Below, in pieces: positions 48,590 to 57,014 of a DNA stretch of 64,000 bases (position 1 is its first letter; each line of letters opens with the position of its first letter). Origin of the DNA: UBA5070 sp035913415. Its GTDB lineage: Bacteria; Fibrobacterota; Fibrobacteria; UBA5070. The position numbers and the translations under genes are program-made. The DNA is taken from assembly GCA_035913415.1 (NCBI GenBank), contig JAMIIV010000159.1, positions 101,295-165,294 of the forward strand. Direction: 5' to 3'. The notes under the pieces are model-generated. The model was not told the DNA's origin, did not search any database, and worked only from the letters and a program-made list of their open reading frames with translations.

Positions 48590-51500
48590 ATGCTTCTCCC
48601 CCTGCTGACCCTGCTGGCCTCCCTGGCAACGGCCCCTTCCCTGCCGCGCCATCCTCTGTTCGTTCCCTCCACCGACATCCGGTTTTCGACGGCGGGTTCG
48701 CATCTGCTGCCCGAAGAGGGGGTTGCGGTGCCCATCCAGGTGGTGGCGTTGGACACCCTGGAAATCGAGGTTCGTGCCGTGCCCGCCGAACGCCTGGTTC
48801 GGGTGCGGGGGTACGACGAAGAACCCGGCTCGTTCGACTCGTTCCGCGTGGTCCACACCGAGCGTCGGGTTCGACCGGCGGATTCGCTGCGGACCTGGAC
48901 GGCGGAGCTGGACCTGACGTCGATCTCGCGCACCCATGCCGGGGCGTTCCTGGCGGTGCGGGCCTGGGCCAAACCGGGCTCGGAACGGCCTCTCATGCCC
49001 AGCGGGATGTGCGACACCATCGAGGCCTGGAAGGTCTTCCAGGTGGGGAGCCTGGGAGTGCTGGGAACCCGCTTGTCGGATTCCGTCCACGAGCTGGCCG
49101 TCTTCGATCTGCGCACGGGTGGCCCCCGCGCGGGTGTCCGGGTGCTGGGATTCGGGCAGGATGGAAAGATCCGCAGACGGGCCCGGACGGATGCTGGAGG
49201 CTGGGTCCGTTTGGAGGATGAATCCCTGGCCTTCGTGGTGGCCGGCTCGCAAGGCGAGATGGGTTGGGTGAATCTCGCGTCCGTGGGCACGGCCTTGGAT
49301 GGCTGGGAAGACGAGTCGGTGGCGCGCTCGGTGGAGCTGCGCAACGACCAGGGCGGGGCGACCCTGCCTGGAGGGATCCGGCTGTTTCCGTATCTGATGC
49401 GGGGCGTGCATCGCCCTGGGGACAGCGTCGTGGTGGGTTGCCTGGTTCGGGGTCCCGGCAAGGTGGCTCCCGCGGGGCGGAAGTTGACGTGGTCCTTGCG
49501 CGATGCTGCCGGTGACGAGGTGGCGACACGTGCCCAGGTGGTGGGACGTGAAGGACACCAGCAATGGCGGTTCCGCCTGCCATCCAACGCGCGCACGGGA
49601 AGATGGGAGGTGGATGTCGCGGTCGGGGATGCCAAGGAGAGGGCCCGGCTTTCGGTGGAGTTCGACCCTCCGCGCAGGTTTCGGATCGAGCTGGACACGG
49701 CGCGGATGGAGGGTGGTGTCGCGACCCACCGGGTGGTTGCCCATTGGCAGACCGGCCGTGCCGCGGCGGGTCAGCCGGTGCACTGGGCGCTGCGCTGGAC
49801 GGGAACGCAGGAAATTCCCGGCCTGGACCAACGGAATGGATGGGAGCGCGGACGCCACCCGAAGTGGTGGACGGATTCCGTGCGGAAAACGGAAGTGGAT
49901 GGTGTCGTGAAGCTGGATACCGTCAAGAATCGGGTGGTGGACGGACTCGTGGAAGGGGAACTGGATGCGGCGGGACAGCACCGGATGCGGATTCCTCCGC
50001 CTCCGGAACTGAGGGGCTTCACGACGGCGCGCCTGGAAATGCGGGCCTCGGTCTTCCAGGGCGGGAGACCGGTGGGAACCAGGAGGGATTACCTGGACTT
50101 CCACCCGCGGCGGCGACCAGAATTGCACATGAGACCCAAGGGGCGAGGACTGGAAATCCTGGTCGCGGCAAAAGGGGGCCTCGAGCCTGCGGTCGCGGAT
50201 TCCAAGTTGCACCTGCAGTTGTTGCTCGATTCGTCGCGGGTGCTGCTCGATTCGCTGGTGCCTTCGGAGGACACCGTGCGACTGCCGCTGGCTTTGCTGC
50301 GCAAGGCGGTCGCGGACACCTCTCGCCCCCGCTGGTTCCAACTGCGGCTGTCGTTGCCGACGGACACGGCGATCCAGTCGGTGCTGAACTTCCGTACGGG
50401 ACTGATTGAAGTGGAGCCCGCCCGAGGCAAGCACCCCGCCCGTCGGGCGTTCGGTCTACCCGGCAGTTTCACCCGCTGGGAACATTCGGTGGATTCGCAC
50501 GTCGAGCCGGAGGAAAGGGTCGACTCGGCCTTGCAGCACCACGATTCCCTTCTGCGCGACGCCGCACGACGGGAGTTGGAGCCCTTGGTTGCCGGCGATA
50601 CGGCGCGCCTGGTCTGGGAGTCCGCCGAACCGGGCATGGCGTTGGTGCAGGTCCTTCAGGGGGATCGGATCGTGTTCCAGGAATGGATGCCCACGCGCAG
50701 GGGGACCAACCTGTGGGCCCGACCCGCCGACCCGGGCTGGGATCCGGCGGTGACGGTGGTGGTGCACGATCTGGCTCCACGCCACCCGGATGCGCCCGCC
50801 GAATTGGTGCGCCAAGCGGGGCGCCTGTTCGAGGTGCACGCACCGGACCGTTCCCTGGACCTCGAGGTGGAGGCTCTGGCGCCCTTCCGGCCCTTCCACG
50901 CCAATCCGGTGCGGATCCGGAATCTGTCCGGGCGGGCGGGGTCGGTGGTGGTTTCGGCGGTCGATCGCGGCATTCTGGACCTGGACAACCACCCGCTTCC
51001 CGATCCCGTTCCGGAGATGACCCGCATCGAGCGCACGGAGGCGTCGTGGTGGGCGGCCTTGGGGCGCTGGGATGCTTGCCTTTTGTGTCGGGAGGCGGTA
51101 GGGTGCGATCTGTCCGATGAACGGGCGGCCTCGCAATCCTGGGAAGGGGGAGGGGGAGGAATCGGCGACGGGAGAGGAGGCTTGGCACTGGGGGCCGGTG
51201 GAAGTGGGCGCGGGATGTCCACGCGAGCCCGTGTCTCCTTCCGCGACAAGGACGACCCCAACCCCGTGTCCTGGGTATCGTCGGTCCTGCCGCTTCCGGT
51301 CGAAGGTCTGACCGTCGACGTGCCTTTGGCCGGATACACCGGTACCTTGCGTCTGGCCGCGGTGGGCGAGGCAGGTCGCGGGGCCGGTTCGGCGCAGGCT
51401 TGGGTTCCGGTGCGTTCTCCCCTGGAGATGGTCTGGGCGGTGCCGCTGCGGGTGGCTCCTGGAGACACGTTCGTGGCAAGTCTCACCGTGATGGGGGGGC

Positions 51501-53257
51501 AGACCGGGCCGGGCCGGGTGCGCTTGTTCCTGGAAGGTCCACTGGGGCTGTTGGGCGATTCCGTCCGGCAGGTGCGCTTCGATTCGCACAAGGTGGCGCG
51601 TCTGGAGTTCCCGGTGGTGGCGTTGCCCTTCGCGGGAGTCGGACGCCTGGATGCCGACATGGAGCAAGGGGAGCACCGGATGAGTGTGGCGGCCTTGGTG
51701 CCTCAGCGCGACGAGCGTCGTTTCGCCCAGCGGACGTCGTCGGGTGCAGGACGCAAGGGGGAACTGCATATCCCTCTGGGATCGAAGTTCCTGCCGGGTT
51801 CGGAGACTTCCCGCCTGGAGGTGGCGATCGACGCGATGCCGGGGATCGACCGCCGTGTGCAGGAGCTGGTGAAGTATCCGCATGGCTGCTTGGAACAGAC
51901 GATTTCCGCCGCCTGGCCGCAGTTGCATCTGGCCGAACTGGTGCCCGGGATGGATGAAGAGACCCATCAGCAGGCCAGGTTCCATGTGGAGGAAGCGATC
52001 GCGAAATTGGCCACTTTCCAGGTTCCCGGGGGCGGACTGTCCCTTTGGGCCGGTGGGGGCGAACCCTACCGATGGGGCACGATCTGGACCACGACCTTCC
52101 TGCGGGAGGCCAAGGCCTTGGGCTATTCGCTGCCTTACGGATTCCTGGAGGGATTGCAGGAAACCATGGCCGCCTGGGGACCGGCCTCGAGGGATTCCCT
52201 GGAGGAGTCGTTCCGCCTGGGCCTGCTGCCCCCTCTGCTGCGCGAGGGACGGGATTCGCTCGCCTGGGCTGAAGTGACCGCACGCGACACACTCCCCTTG
52301 TCCGCCCATTCGCGACGGAAATTGTCTGATGCCGAACGGTGGACCCTGGCTCTGGCCTGGCATCGCCGGGGACACGTGGAGCGGGCGAAGCGGGAGGTCG
52401 ACAGTGCGGGCATCGCCGTGGAAGAGCGCCGAAGCCTGGGGGGCAACCTCTCCAGTCCGGTGCGCGACCGGGCCCTGATTCTGCTGGCCATGACGGAAAT
52501 GGGACTCGACCGAGGTCGCGACACGCTGCTGGCCGAGACCTGGAAAGCGGTTTCGGGATCGGGCTGGTTGACCACCTCGGAACTTTCCGCGGCGCTGCGC
52601 GCCTTGGCGGCGGCCGACCCCGGGGCCCGGGTGAAGCGCCCCGACTCCACCCTGGAGGTCTGGTGGCTGGATTCGGCCGGGGCCAAACGACGGGTGCCGC
52701 TTCGGGGTCGCAACGGCACGGCCGTGCTGACCAAGGGGTTGGACACCGTGACGCTGCGGTGGAACGATCCGCGGCGGGTGGTGCGCGCCGAGGTCACGCG
52801 CTCGGGGCTGCTCGCCGAGCCCGCGGCCGAGCGCGATTCGGGCCTGCGTGCCACGCTCGCGTGCGGCTTGCCCGGACGCGAAGGCCCCCTGCCCCAGGCG
52901 CTGCCCTCGCGGACGGAATTCGTCTGCAAGGTGGCGGTGCGCAACCTGTTGGGACACGCGGTCCCCAACCTGGCCGCCACCTTCTGGCTGCCCGCGGGAT
53001 GGGAGGTGCGCAACGACAGGCTCGAAGCGGCGCGCGCCGGTCGACGTCTAGCCTCGGGAGACCATCGCGATCTCCGGGACGACCGCTACGTGGAGTACTT
53101 CGATCTGCCCGCCGGGGCCGAGCGGGAGGTGACCGTGCCGATGCAAGCCGTGCAGCCGGGCACCTACCGGGGGCTCGAGGTGCGGGTGGAGGCGCTGTAC
53201 CAGGAGGCGATCCGTGCGCGGCTGACCCTGCCTGCGGCCAAGGTGGCTCCGCGCTGA
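48590..53257 (+). CDS. Bacterial alpha-2-macroglobulin family protein
   Basis: The 1555-residue protein has a signal peptide (MLLPLLTLLASLATA) and the macroglobulin-like domain array. A thioester motif is intact: Cys1100-x-Glu1102-Gln1103 in YPHGCLEQT. The thioester can covalently trap attacking proteases, as in E. coli YfhM. There is no lipobox Cys after the signal, so it is probably periplasmic and soluble rather than a lipoprotein. A Gly-rich segment near 848-873 may be part of the bait region. The usual partner PBP1C is not adjacent. It is followed by a 61-residue gene overlapping the stop. Confidence 0.9.
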   Translation: MLLPLLTLLASLATAPSLPRHPLFVPSTDIRFSTAGSHLLPEEGVAVPIQVVALDTLEIEVRAVPAERLVRVRGYDEEPGSFDSFRVVHTERRVRPADSLRTWTAELDLTSISRTHAGAFLAVRAWAKPGSERPLMPSGMCDTIEAWKVFQVGSLGVLGTRLSDSVHELAVFDLRTGGPRAGVRVLGFGQDGKIRRRARTDAGGWVRLEDESLAFVVAGSQGEMGWVNLASVGTALDGWEDESVARSVELRNDQGGATLPGGIRLFPYLMRGVHRPGDSVVVGCLVRGPGKVAPAGRKLTWSLRDAAGDEVATRAQVVGREGHQQWRFRLPSNARTGRWEVDVAVGDAKERARLSVEFDPPRRFRIELDTARMEGGVATHRVVAHWQTGRAAAGQPVHWALRWTGTQEIPGLDQRNGWERGRHPKWWTDSVRKTEVDGVVKLDTVKNRVVDGLVEGELDAAGQHRMRIPPPPELRGFTTARLEMRASVFQGGRPVGTRRDYLDFHPRRRPELHMRPKGRGLEILVAAKGGLEPAVADSKLHLQLLLDSSRVLLDSLVPSEDTVRLPLALLRKAVADTSRPRWFQLRLSLPTDTAIQSVLNFRTGLIEVEPARGKHPARRAFGLPGSFTRWEHSVDSHVEPEERVDSALQHHDSLLRDAARRELEPLVAGDTARLVWESAEPGMALVQVLQGDRIVFQEWMPTRRGTNLWARPADPGWDPAVTVVVHDLAPRHPDAPAELVRQAGRLFEVHAPDRSLDLEVEALAPFRPFHANPVRIRNLSGRAGSVVVSAVDRGILDLDNHPLPDPVPEMTRIERTEASWWAALGRWDACLLCREAVGCDLSDERAASQSWEGGGGGIGDGRGGLALGAGGSGRGMSTRARVSFRDKDDPNPVSWVSSVLPLPVEGLTVDVPLAGYTGTLRLAAVGEAGRGAGSAQAWVPVRSPLEMVWAVPLRVAPGDTFVASLTVMGGQTGPGRVRLFLEGPLGLLGDSVRQVRFDSHKVARLEFPVVALPFAGVGRLDADMEQGEHRMSVAALVPQRDERRFAQRTSSGAGRKGELHIPLGSKFLPGSETSRLEVAIDAMPGIDRRVQELVKYPHGCLEQTISAAWPQLHLAELVPGMDEETHQQARFHVEEAIAKLATFQVPGGGLSLWAGGGEPYRWGTIWTTTFLREAKALGYSLPYGFLEGLQETMAAWGPASRDSLEESFRLGLLPPLLREGRDSLAWAEVTARDTLPLSAHSRRKLSDAERWTLALAWHRRGHVERAKREVDSAGIAVEERRSLGGNLSSPVRDRALILLAMTEMGLDRGRDTLLAETWKAVSGSGWLTTSELSAALRALAAADPGARVKRPDSTLEVWWLDSAGAKRRVPLRGRNGTAVLTKGLDTVTLRWNDPRRVVRAEVTRSGLLAEPAAERDSGLRATLACGLPGREGPLPQALPSRTEFVCKVAVRNLLGHAVPNLAATFWLPAGWEVRNDRLEAARAGRRLASGDHRDLRDDRYVEYFDLPAGAEREVTVPMQAVQPGTYRGLEVRVEALYQEAIRARLTLPAAKVAPR

Positions 53258-53442
53258 TGAGGGATTCCGACCCAAGGATCGATCCCCTCTTCGACGGGCA
53301 TCCGGTCCGCGATTTCGCGACGATGACCGCCGAGGAGAGACTCGAGGACCTGTCGGCCAAGATCGTGCTGGTCCTGGAGCTGCGCCGGGCGCGCCAGGAG
53401 GCCGCGGGCCTCGAGTCCGGTTCGGACCGGGTCCCGGCCTGA
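53257..53442 (+). CDS. Small hypothetical protein
   Basis: The 61-residue charged protein starts at an ATG that shares one base with the macroglobulin stop (TGATG), implying translational coupling. It is mostly acidic and helical (TAEERLEDLSAKIVLVLELRRARQEAA) with no motif I recognise. Its reality rests on position only. A hairpin (CCCGGCC/GGCCGGG at 53433-53450) overlaps its stop. Confidence 0.55.
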   Translation: MRDSDPRIDPLFDGHPVRDFATMTAEERLEDLSAKIVLVLELRRARQEAAGLESGSDRVPA

Positions 53443-53450
53443 AGGCCGGG
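53433..53450. terminator. Hairpin between convergent genes before metF
   Basis: CCCGGCC and GGCCGGG form a perfect 7-bp stem with a 4-base loop at the convergent ends of the 61-residue gene and metF. No T-run follows, so termination is uncertain. Confidence 0.4.
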
Positions 53451-53464
53451 GAGGGGCGAAGGCT

Positions 53465-54340
53465 TCAGTCCCGGGGAAACAGGCCGCGTGCGCGCAGGAG
53501 TTCCACGATGCGCGGGCTGGCGACACTCTTGTTCAACGTGTAGAGGTGCACGCCGTCGATGCCTTCGGCCACCAGGCGTTCGATCATCGCGACGGACTGG
53601 ACGATGCCCGCCTCGGCCACCGCGGCGGGTTCCGAGCCCGCCGCCTCGATGGCGGCCACGACGGAATCCGGCACGACCTTCACGAAGCGCCGCGCGGCGG
53701 CCAGGCTCGAGATGGGCATGACTCCCGCGACCAGCGGGAGCGTGACTCCGGCGGTGCGGGCCTGGTCGCGGAAACGCAGGAAGGAATCCACGTCGTAGAA
53801 GAGTTGGCTGACCGCGAAGGTCGCCCCGGAATCCTGCTTGAGTTTCAGGAAAGCCAGGTCGTCGACGGGTGAGGTCGCCTCGGGGTGCACTTCCGGGTAG
53901 AAGGCGCAGGCCAGGCGGAAGCCGCCGCGACGGGCGATGTGCGCGATCAGGTCCGAGGCGTGGGCGAAACCGTCGGGATGTGGGACAAAATCCGTCTGAC
54001 CCTTGGGCGGATCGCCGCGCAGACCCAGGATGGTGTGCACGCCGGCCTGGGCCAACTGGTCGAGCACGCGGTCGATCTCGTCGCGGGAGTGCCCCACGCA
54101 GGTGAGGTGGGCCATGGTGTCGATGCCGTGGTCGCGACGGATTTCGGCGCAGAGGTCGACGGTCTTCTCGCGGGTGCTTCCGCCGGCGCCGTAGGTCACC
54201 GAGACGAAATCGAGGTCCAGGGCGTCGGAGGCCAGGAGGGTCTGCCGGAGGTCGGACCAGCCTTCGTCGGTCTTCGGTGGGTAGAACTCGAAGGAGAGGG
54301 TGGGACGGGTCGCGTCGGGAAGTCGGAAGCTCATGGACAT
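53465..54340 (-). CDS. metF: 5,10-methylenetetrahydrofolate reductase
   Basis: MetF supplies 5-methyl-THF for methionine synthesis using FAD. The 291-residue product has the family N-terminus LSFEFYPPKTDEGWSDL (catalytic Glu), the VTYGAGGSTRE segment, and ILGLRGDPPKGQ. Adjacent ATGs at 54340 and 54334 are both plausible; neither has a clear ribosome site. The upstream sequence is unusually AT-rich (ATATCATA/ATATCATG), see 54341-54358. A Tat-exported carbonic anhydrase is transcribed divergently. Confidence 0.94.
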   Translation of the reverse strand: MSMSFRLPDATRPTLSFEFYPPKTDEGWSDLRQTLLASDALDLDFVSVTYGAGGSTREKTVDLCAEIRRDHGIDTMAHLTCVGHSRDEIDRVLDQLAQAGVHTILGLRGDPPKGQTDFVPHPDGFAHASDLIAHIARRGGFRLACAFYPEVHPEATSPVDDLAFLKLKQDSGATFAVSQLFYDVDSFLRFRDQARTAGVTLPLVAGVMPISSLAAARRFVKVVPDSVVAAIEAAGSEPAAVAEAGIVQSVAMIERLVAEGIDGVHLYTLNKSVASPRIVELLRARGLFPRD

Positions 54341-54358
54341 ATCATAATATCATGATGC
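54341..54358 (-). promoter_or_regulatory. AT-rich direct repeat at the metF start, possible promoter or operator
   Basis: ATATCATA followed by ATATCATG lies directly upstream of the metF ATG and stands out in the high-GC surroundings. TATGAT- and TATTAT-like -10 hexamers sit within a few bases of the ATG. Combined with the missing ribosome site, this would suit a leaderless transcript or an operator. No known regulator site is recognised. Confidence 0.35.
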
Positions 54359-54460
54359 GTTGAAATGCAAGTCCAAGTCCATCGCGGAGCTTGCGCGATG
54401 CGGCTGGGAGCCCTAAGATGGATCATCCTCGAACGGCCATCCATCCCAGGAGTGCGTCCC

Positions 54461-55270
54461 ATGTGCGACGTCTGCGACCAAGAGTCCCGTCGAAATTTCC
54501 TCAAGACCGCCTTCGGCGTGGCGGCAGGTGTCGCGATTTTGCCTTCGTGGCTCGTTGCCGCAGACCACGGACATGCAGCTCCCCCCAAGCCGAAGACGTC
54601 GGGGGCCCACGAGCCTCCGGCCAAACCCGCCGAAGAGGCGCATGGCGAGGCGGCAGTTCACCACGCACCCGCCGGACCCGGAATCACCCCGGATGAAGCC
54701 CTGTCGCGTTTGCTGGAAGGCAATCGACGGTACGTGTCCAACAAGGCCTTCTGCCCCAACGAGAGCGCCACGGCGCGCGGAAAGTTGGCGACCGGGCAGG
54801 CGCCGTTCGCGATCATCCTGGGGTGTTCCGACAGTCGGGTACCCCCCGAGGTGATCTTCGACTTCGGTCTGGGAGACCTGTTCGTGATCCGCGTCGCGGG
54901 CAACATCGTCGAGGATGCCGGCGTGGGGTCCATCGAATACGCCATCGAACATCTTGGCACTCCGCTGGTGGTGGTTCTGGGACACGAGCGTTGTGGTGCG
55001 GTGAAGGCCACCATCGAGACGCTGGAGGCCGGAGCGGAAGCCCCGGGACGGATCGGCGAACTGGTGCGCAAACTCAAGCCGGCCGTGGAAGCCTCGGCGA
55101 AGACTCCGGGGGACAAGGTCGCCAACGCCGTGCGCGAGAACGTGCGGCGCATGGTGTCGGAACTCGCGGGACTCGAGCCGTTCCTGAAGGAGAAGGTCGA
55201 AGCCGGAAAGGTGAAGGTGGTGGGCGCCCACTACGACCTCGATTCGGGAGTTGTCGAACTCCTGTCCTGA
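54461..55270 (+). CDS. Tat-exported beta-carbonic anhydrase
   Basis: The 269-residue protein begins with a clear twin-arginine signal: Ser9-Arg10-Arg11-Asn-Phe-Leu-Lys15, then a hydrophobic stretch to AILPSWLVA. A Lys/Pro/His-rich linker (to about residue 70) precedes the catalytic domain. The zinc ligands are complete: Cys122, Asp124 and Arg126 in CSDSR, and His175 and Cys178 in GHERCG. Export in folded form fits a metalloenzyme loaded in the cytoplasm. It probably hydrates CO2 in the periplasm. An AGGAG site at 54447 supports the ATG at 54461. Confidence 0.93.
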   Translation: MCDVCDQESRRNFLKTAFGVAAGVAILPSWLVAADHGHAAPPKPKTSGAHEPPAKPAEEAHGEAAVHHAPAGPGITPDEALSRLLEGNRRYVSNKAFCPNESATARGKLATGQAPFAIILGCSDSRVPPEVIFDFGLGDLFVIRVAGNIVEDAGVGSIEYAIEHLGTPLVVVLGHERCGAVKATIETLEAGAEAPGRIGELVRKLKPAVEASAKTPGDKVANAVRENVRRMVSELAGLEPFLKEKVEAGKVKVVGAHYDLDSGVVELLS

Positions 55271-55390
55271 CCGTGGGATCCGCCTTGTGGTGTTTGATCT
55301 CGGCGGGTGCGGGAACTTGGGGCGCGGGGCTATTTTGCGGGTCGGACGCCGTGTGAGGCGCGACCCGTTCCAAACCCTTCGGAGACCGAC

Positions 55391-55828
55391 ATGACCCCCC
55401 AGACCATGGGCATCCTCGTGGGCGGCATCGCGCCCGCCTTCGCCTACGCGCTGTTCGCCCTGTGGACCAAATCGAGCAACCAGGCGGGAATCGGACCCGG
55501 ACCGTTCCTGATGTGCCTGGGTGCGGGGTGCGCTCTGGTGGGGGCGGTGTTCAGCATGGTCCTGCCCGCCACCTGGAACACCAAGTCCGTGATGCATGCC
55601 CTGGCCGCCGGTGTCGTGTGGGCGGTGGGCACGGGCCTGGTCTCGCTGGCGCTGGCGCGTTTCGGCACCCCCTTGTCCCGGTTGGTTCCGCTCTACAACA
55701 CCAATACCCTGATCGCGGTGCTGTTGGCGCTGGTGGTTTTCGCCGAATGGAAACAGGTGCAGCCTTGGCCTTTGCTGGGCGGCGCGATCCTGATCCTGGC
55801 GGGATCGCTCCTGGTGGCGCGGGCGTGA
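55391..55828 (+). CDS. Half-size DMT/EamA-like membrane permease
   Basis: The 145-residue protein has about five membrane spans and is one half of the usual ten-span drug/metabolite transporter fold. The C-terminal EWKQVQPWPLLGGAILILAGSLLV resembles the end of EamA/RhaT-like repeats. Small paired or homodimeric members exist, so it may work as a dimer; the substrate is unknown. The stop overlaps the next GTG start (GTGA). Confidence 0.75.
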   Translation: MTPQTMGILVGGIAPAFAYALFALWTKSSNQAGIGPGPFLMCLGAGCALVGAVFSMVLPATWNTKSVMHALAAGVVWAVGTGLVSLALARFGTPLSRLVPLYNTNTLIAVLLALVVFAEWKQVQPWPLLGGAILILAGSLLVARA

Positions 55829-56676
55829 CCCAAGACGGAATCCGTCGGGATGTGGCGCGCCGCGGGTCGGTGCTGTTGGTTGCCGTCGGTGTGGCGGTGG
55901 GGCTGGCTGGGGGATTGTACACCACCTATGCGGCGCTGTTGTTCACCAAGCAACGGGGCATCCTGTTTCCGGCCAAGCTCAATCCAAGACGTCCCGACAG
56001 CCTCACGCGCTGGATCGAGACCCCTCGGGCGCGGGTCGAGACGAGATGGTTCCCCGCCCAGGGAGACACGATCGGGATGGCCGCGGTGTTCTTCCATGGC
56101 AACAAGGAAGTGGTCGACCATTGGCCCCTGTCCGTCGCGGCTTGGAACCGGCGCGGCGTGGGCGTGTTGGTGGTGGAATACCCAGGGTACGGCAATTCCA
56201 GCGGCGCCGGGCCTACCCAAAAAACCATTCGCGAAGCGTCCGTCGCGGCCTGGGATTGGCTGGTGACACAGCCGGGTGTGAACCCTCGCCGCGTCTTCGC
56301 CGCGGGACGGTCGCTTGGGGGTGGGGTGGCCTGTGACCTGGCAACCCTCCGGCCGGTGGCGGGGTTGTTCCTGCAGTCCACCTTCGCCTCGGTGCGCGCG
56401 ACCGCCGTGGCGCGGTACAAGGTCCCGGGATTCCTGGTCCGCGATCCGTTCGACAACGTCGCGGTGGTGCGCAACTTCCCGGGCCCCATCCTGGCCATGC
56501 AGGGGACCAACGACCGCACCATCCCCTTCGAGAATCTGGGCAAGCTCCAGGAGGCGGCTCCACGCGGCCGCTACGTCGTGTTTCCCAACCATGGTCACAG
56601 CACGATTCCCGGCCCGGACACCCTGCTCTACTGGTCGGCCATCGACTCGTTCCTGACCCAGGTTCGGGCCAAGTAG
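55825..56676 (+). CDS. Membrane-anchored alpha/beta hydrolase (BEM46/ABHD13-like)
   Basis: The 283-residue protein has an N-terminal membrane helix (residues 12-32) and an alpha/beta hydrolase domain. The nucleophile elbow is Ser163 in GRSLGGG. The oxyanion segment FFHGNKE, an acidic residue near MQGTNDRT and His in FPNHGHST complete the site. Similar proteins act on lipids or peptidoglycan-linked esters; the substrate is unknown. The GTG start at 55825 overlaps the permease stop by four bases and no ATG fits as well. Confidence 0.85.
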   Translation: MTQDGIRRDVARRGSVLLVAVGVAVGLAGGLYTTYAALLFTKQRGILFPAKLNPRRPDSLTRWIETPRARVETRWFPAQGDTIGMAAVFFHGNKEVVDHWPLSVAAWNRRGVGVLVVEYPGYGNSSGAGPTQKTIREASVAAWDWLVTQPGVNPRRVFAAGRSLGGGVACDLATLRPVAGLFLQSTFASVRATAVARYKVPGFLVRDPFDNVAVVRNFPGPILAMQGTNDRTIPFENLGKLQEAAPRGRYVVFPNHGHSTIPGPDTLLYWSAIDSFLTQVRAK

Positions 56677-56697
56677 CCCAAGGAATCTTCGAACAAA

Positions 56698-56724
56698 GCC
56701 CCAGCGATGACAAACCGCTGGGGC
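56698..56724 (-). terminator. Strong hairpin, probable terminator of the SQR-like gene
   Basis: GCCCCAGCG and CGCTGGGGC form a perfect 9-bp stem with a 9-base loop. On the minus strand TTTGTT follows, so it most likely ends the transcript from 57015-58220. That gives a long 3' tail of about 290 bases holding the two repeats. On the plus strand no T-run follows. Confidence 0.75.
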
Positions 56725-56746
56725 AGGTATGGGCACCACACTGCAC

Positions 56747-56925
56747 CGGATTCCGGCGAAGCGAGGAGGATGCAGACGCCCCGCCCCGACCCCCACGCGG
56801 TGTCCGTGTTCGGGTCGCGTGTGGCATTCCCACCGAGCTGCCCCGATCTCCGGATTCCGGCGTAGCGAGGAGGATGCAGACGACCCGCCCCGACCCCCGA
56901 CGGCGTCCGTGTTCGGGACGCCGAG
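56747..56925. repeat. Two tandem copies of the GGCGTCC hairpin repeat family
   Basis: Copies at 56747-56814 and 56851-56925 share CGGATTCCGGCG, GCGAGGAGGATGCAGACG, and CCCGACCCCC before a CGGCGTCC...GGGACGCCG hairpin. The first copy has a decayed hairpin, the second an intact one. They share the GGATGCAG and CCCCGACGGCGTCCG parts with the copies near 29.5 kb. Confidence 0.75.
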
Positions 56926-57014
56926 AGGGGGAGGACCACTTCGACAAACGCGAGTCGGTGGGGCACGGGTACAGCCCGTGCCAGGGGAAGTATGCGCCTC
57001 CGCAGCCGCCGGAA

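Larger units (their letters stand above)
56677..57014. other. Gene-free gap between convergent genes
   Basis: The stretch contains the strong hairpin at 56698-56724 and two copies of a repeat (56747-56814 and 56851-56925) related to those at 29503-29817. I see no gene. Confidence 0.7.
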
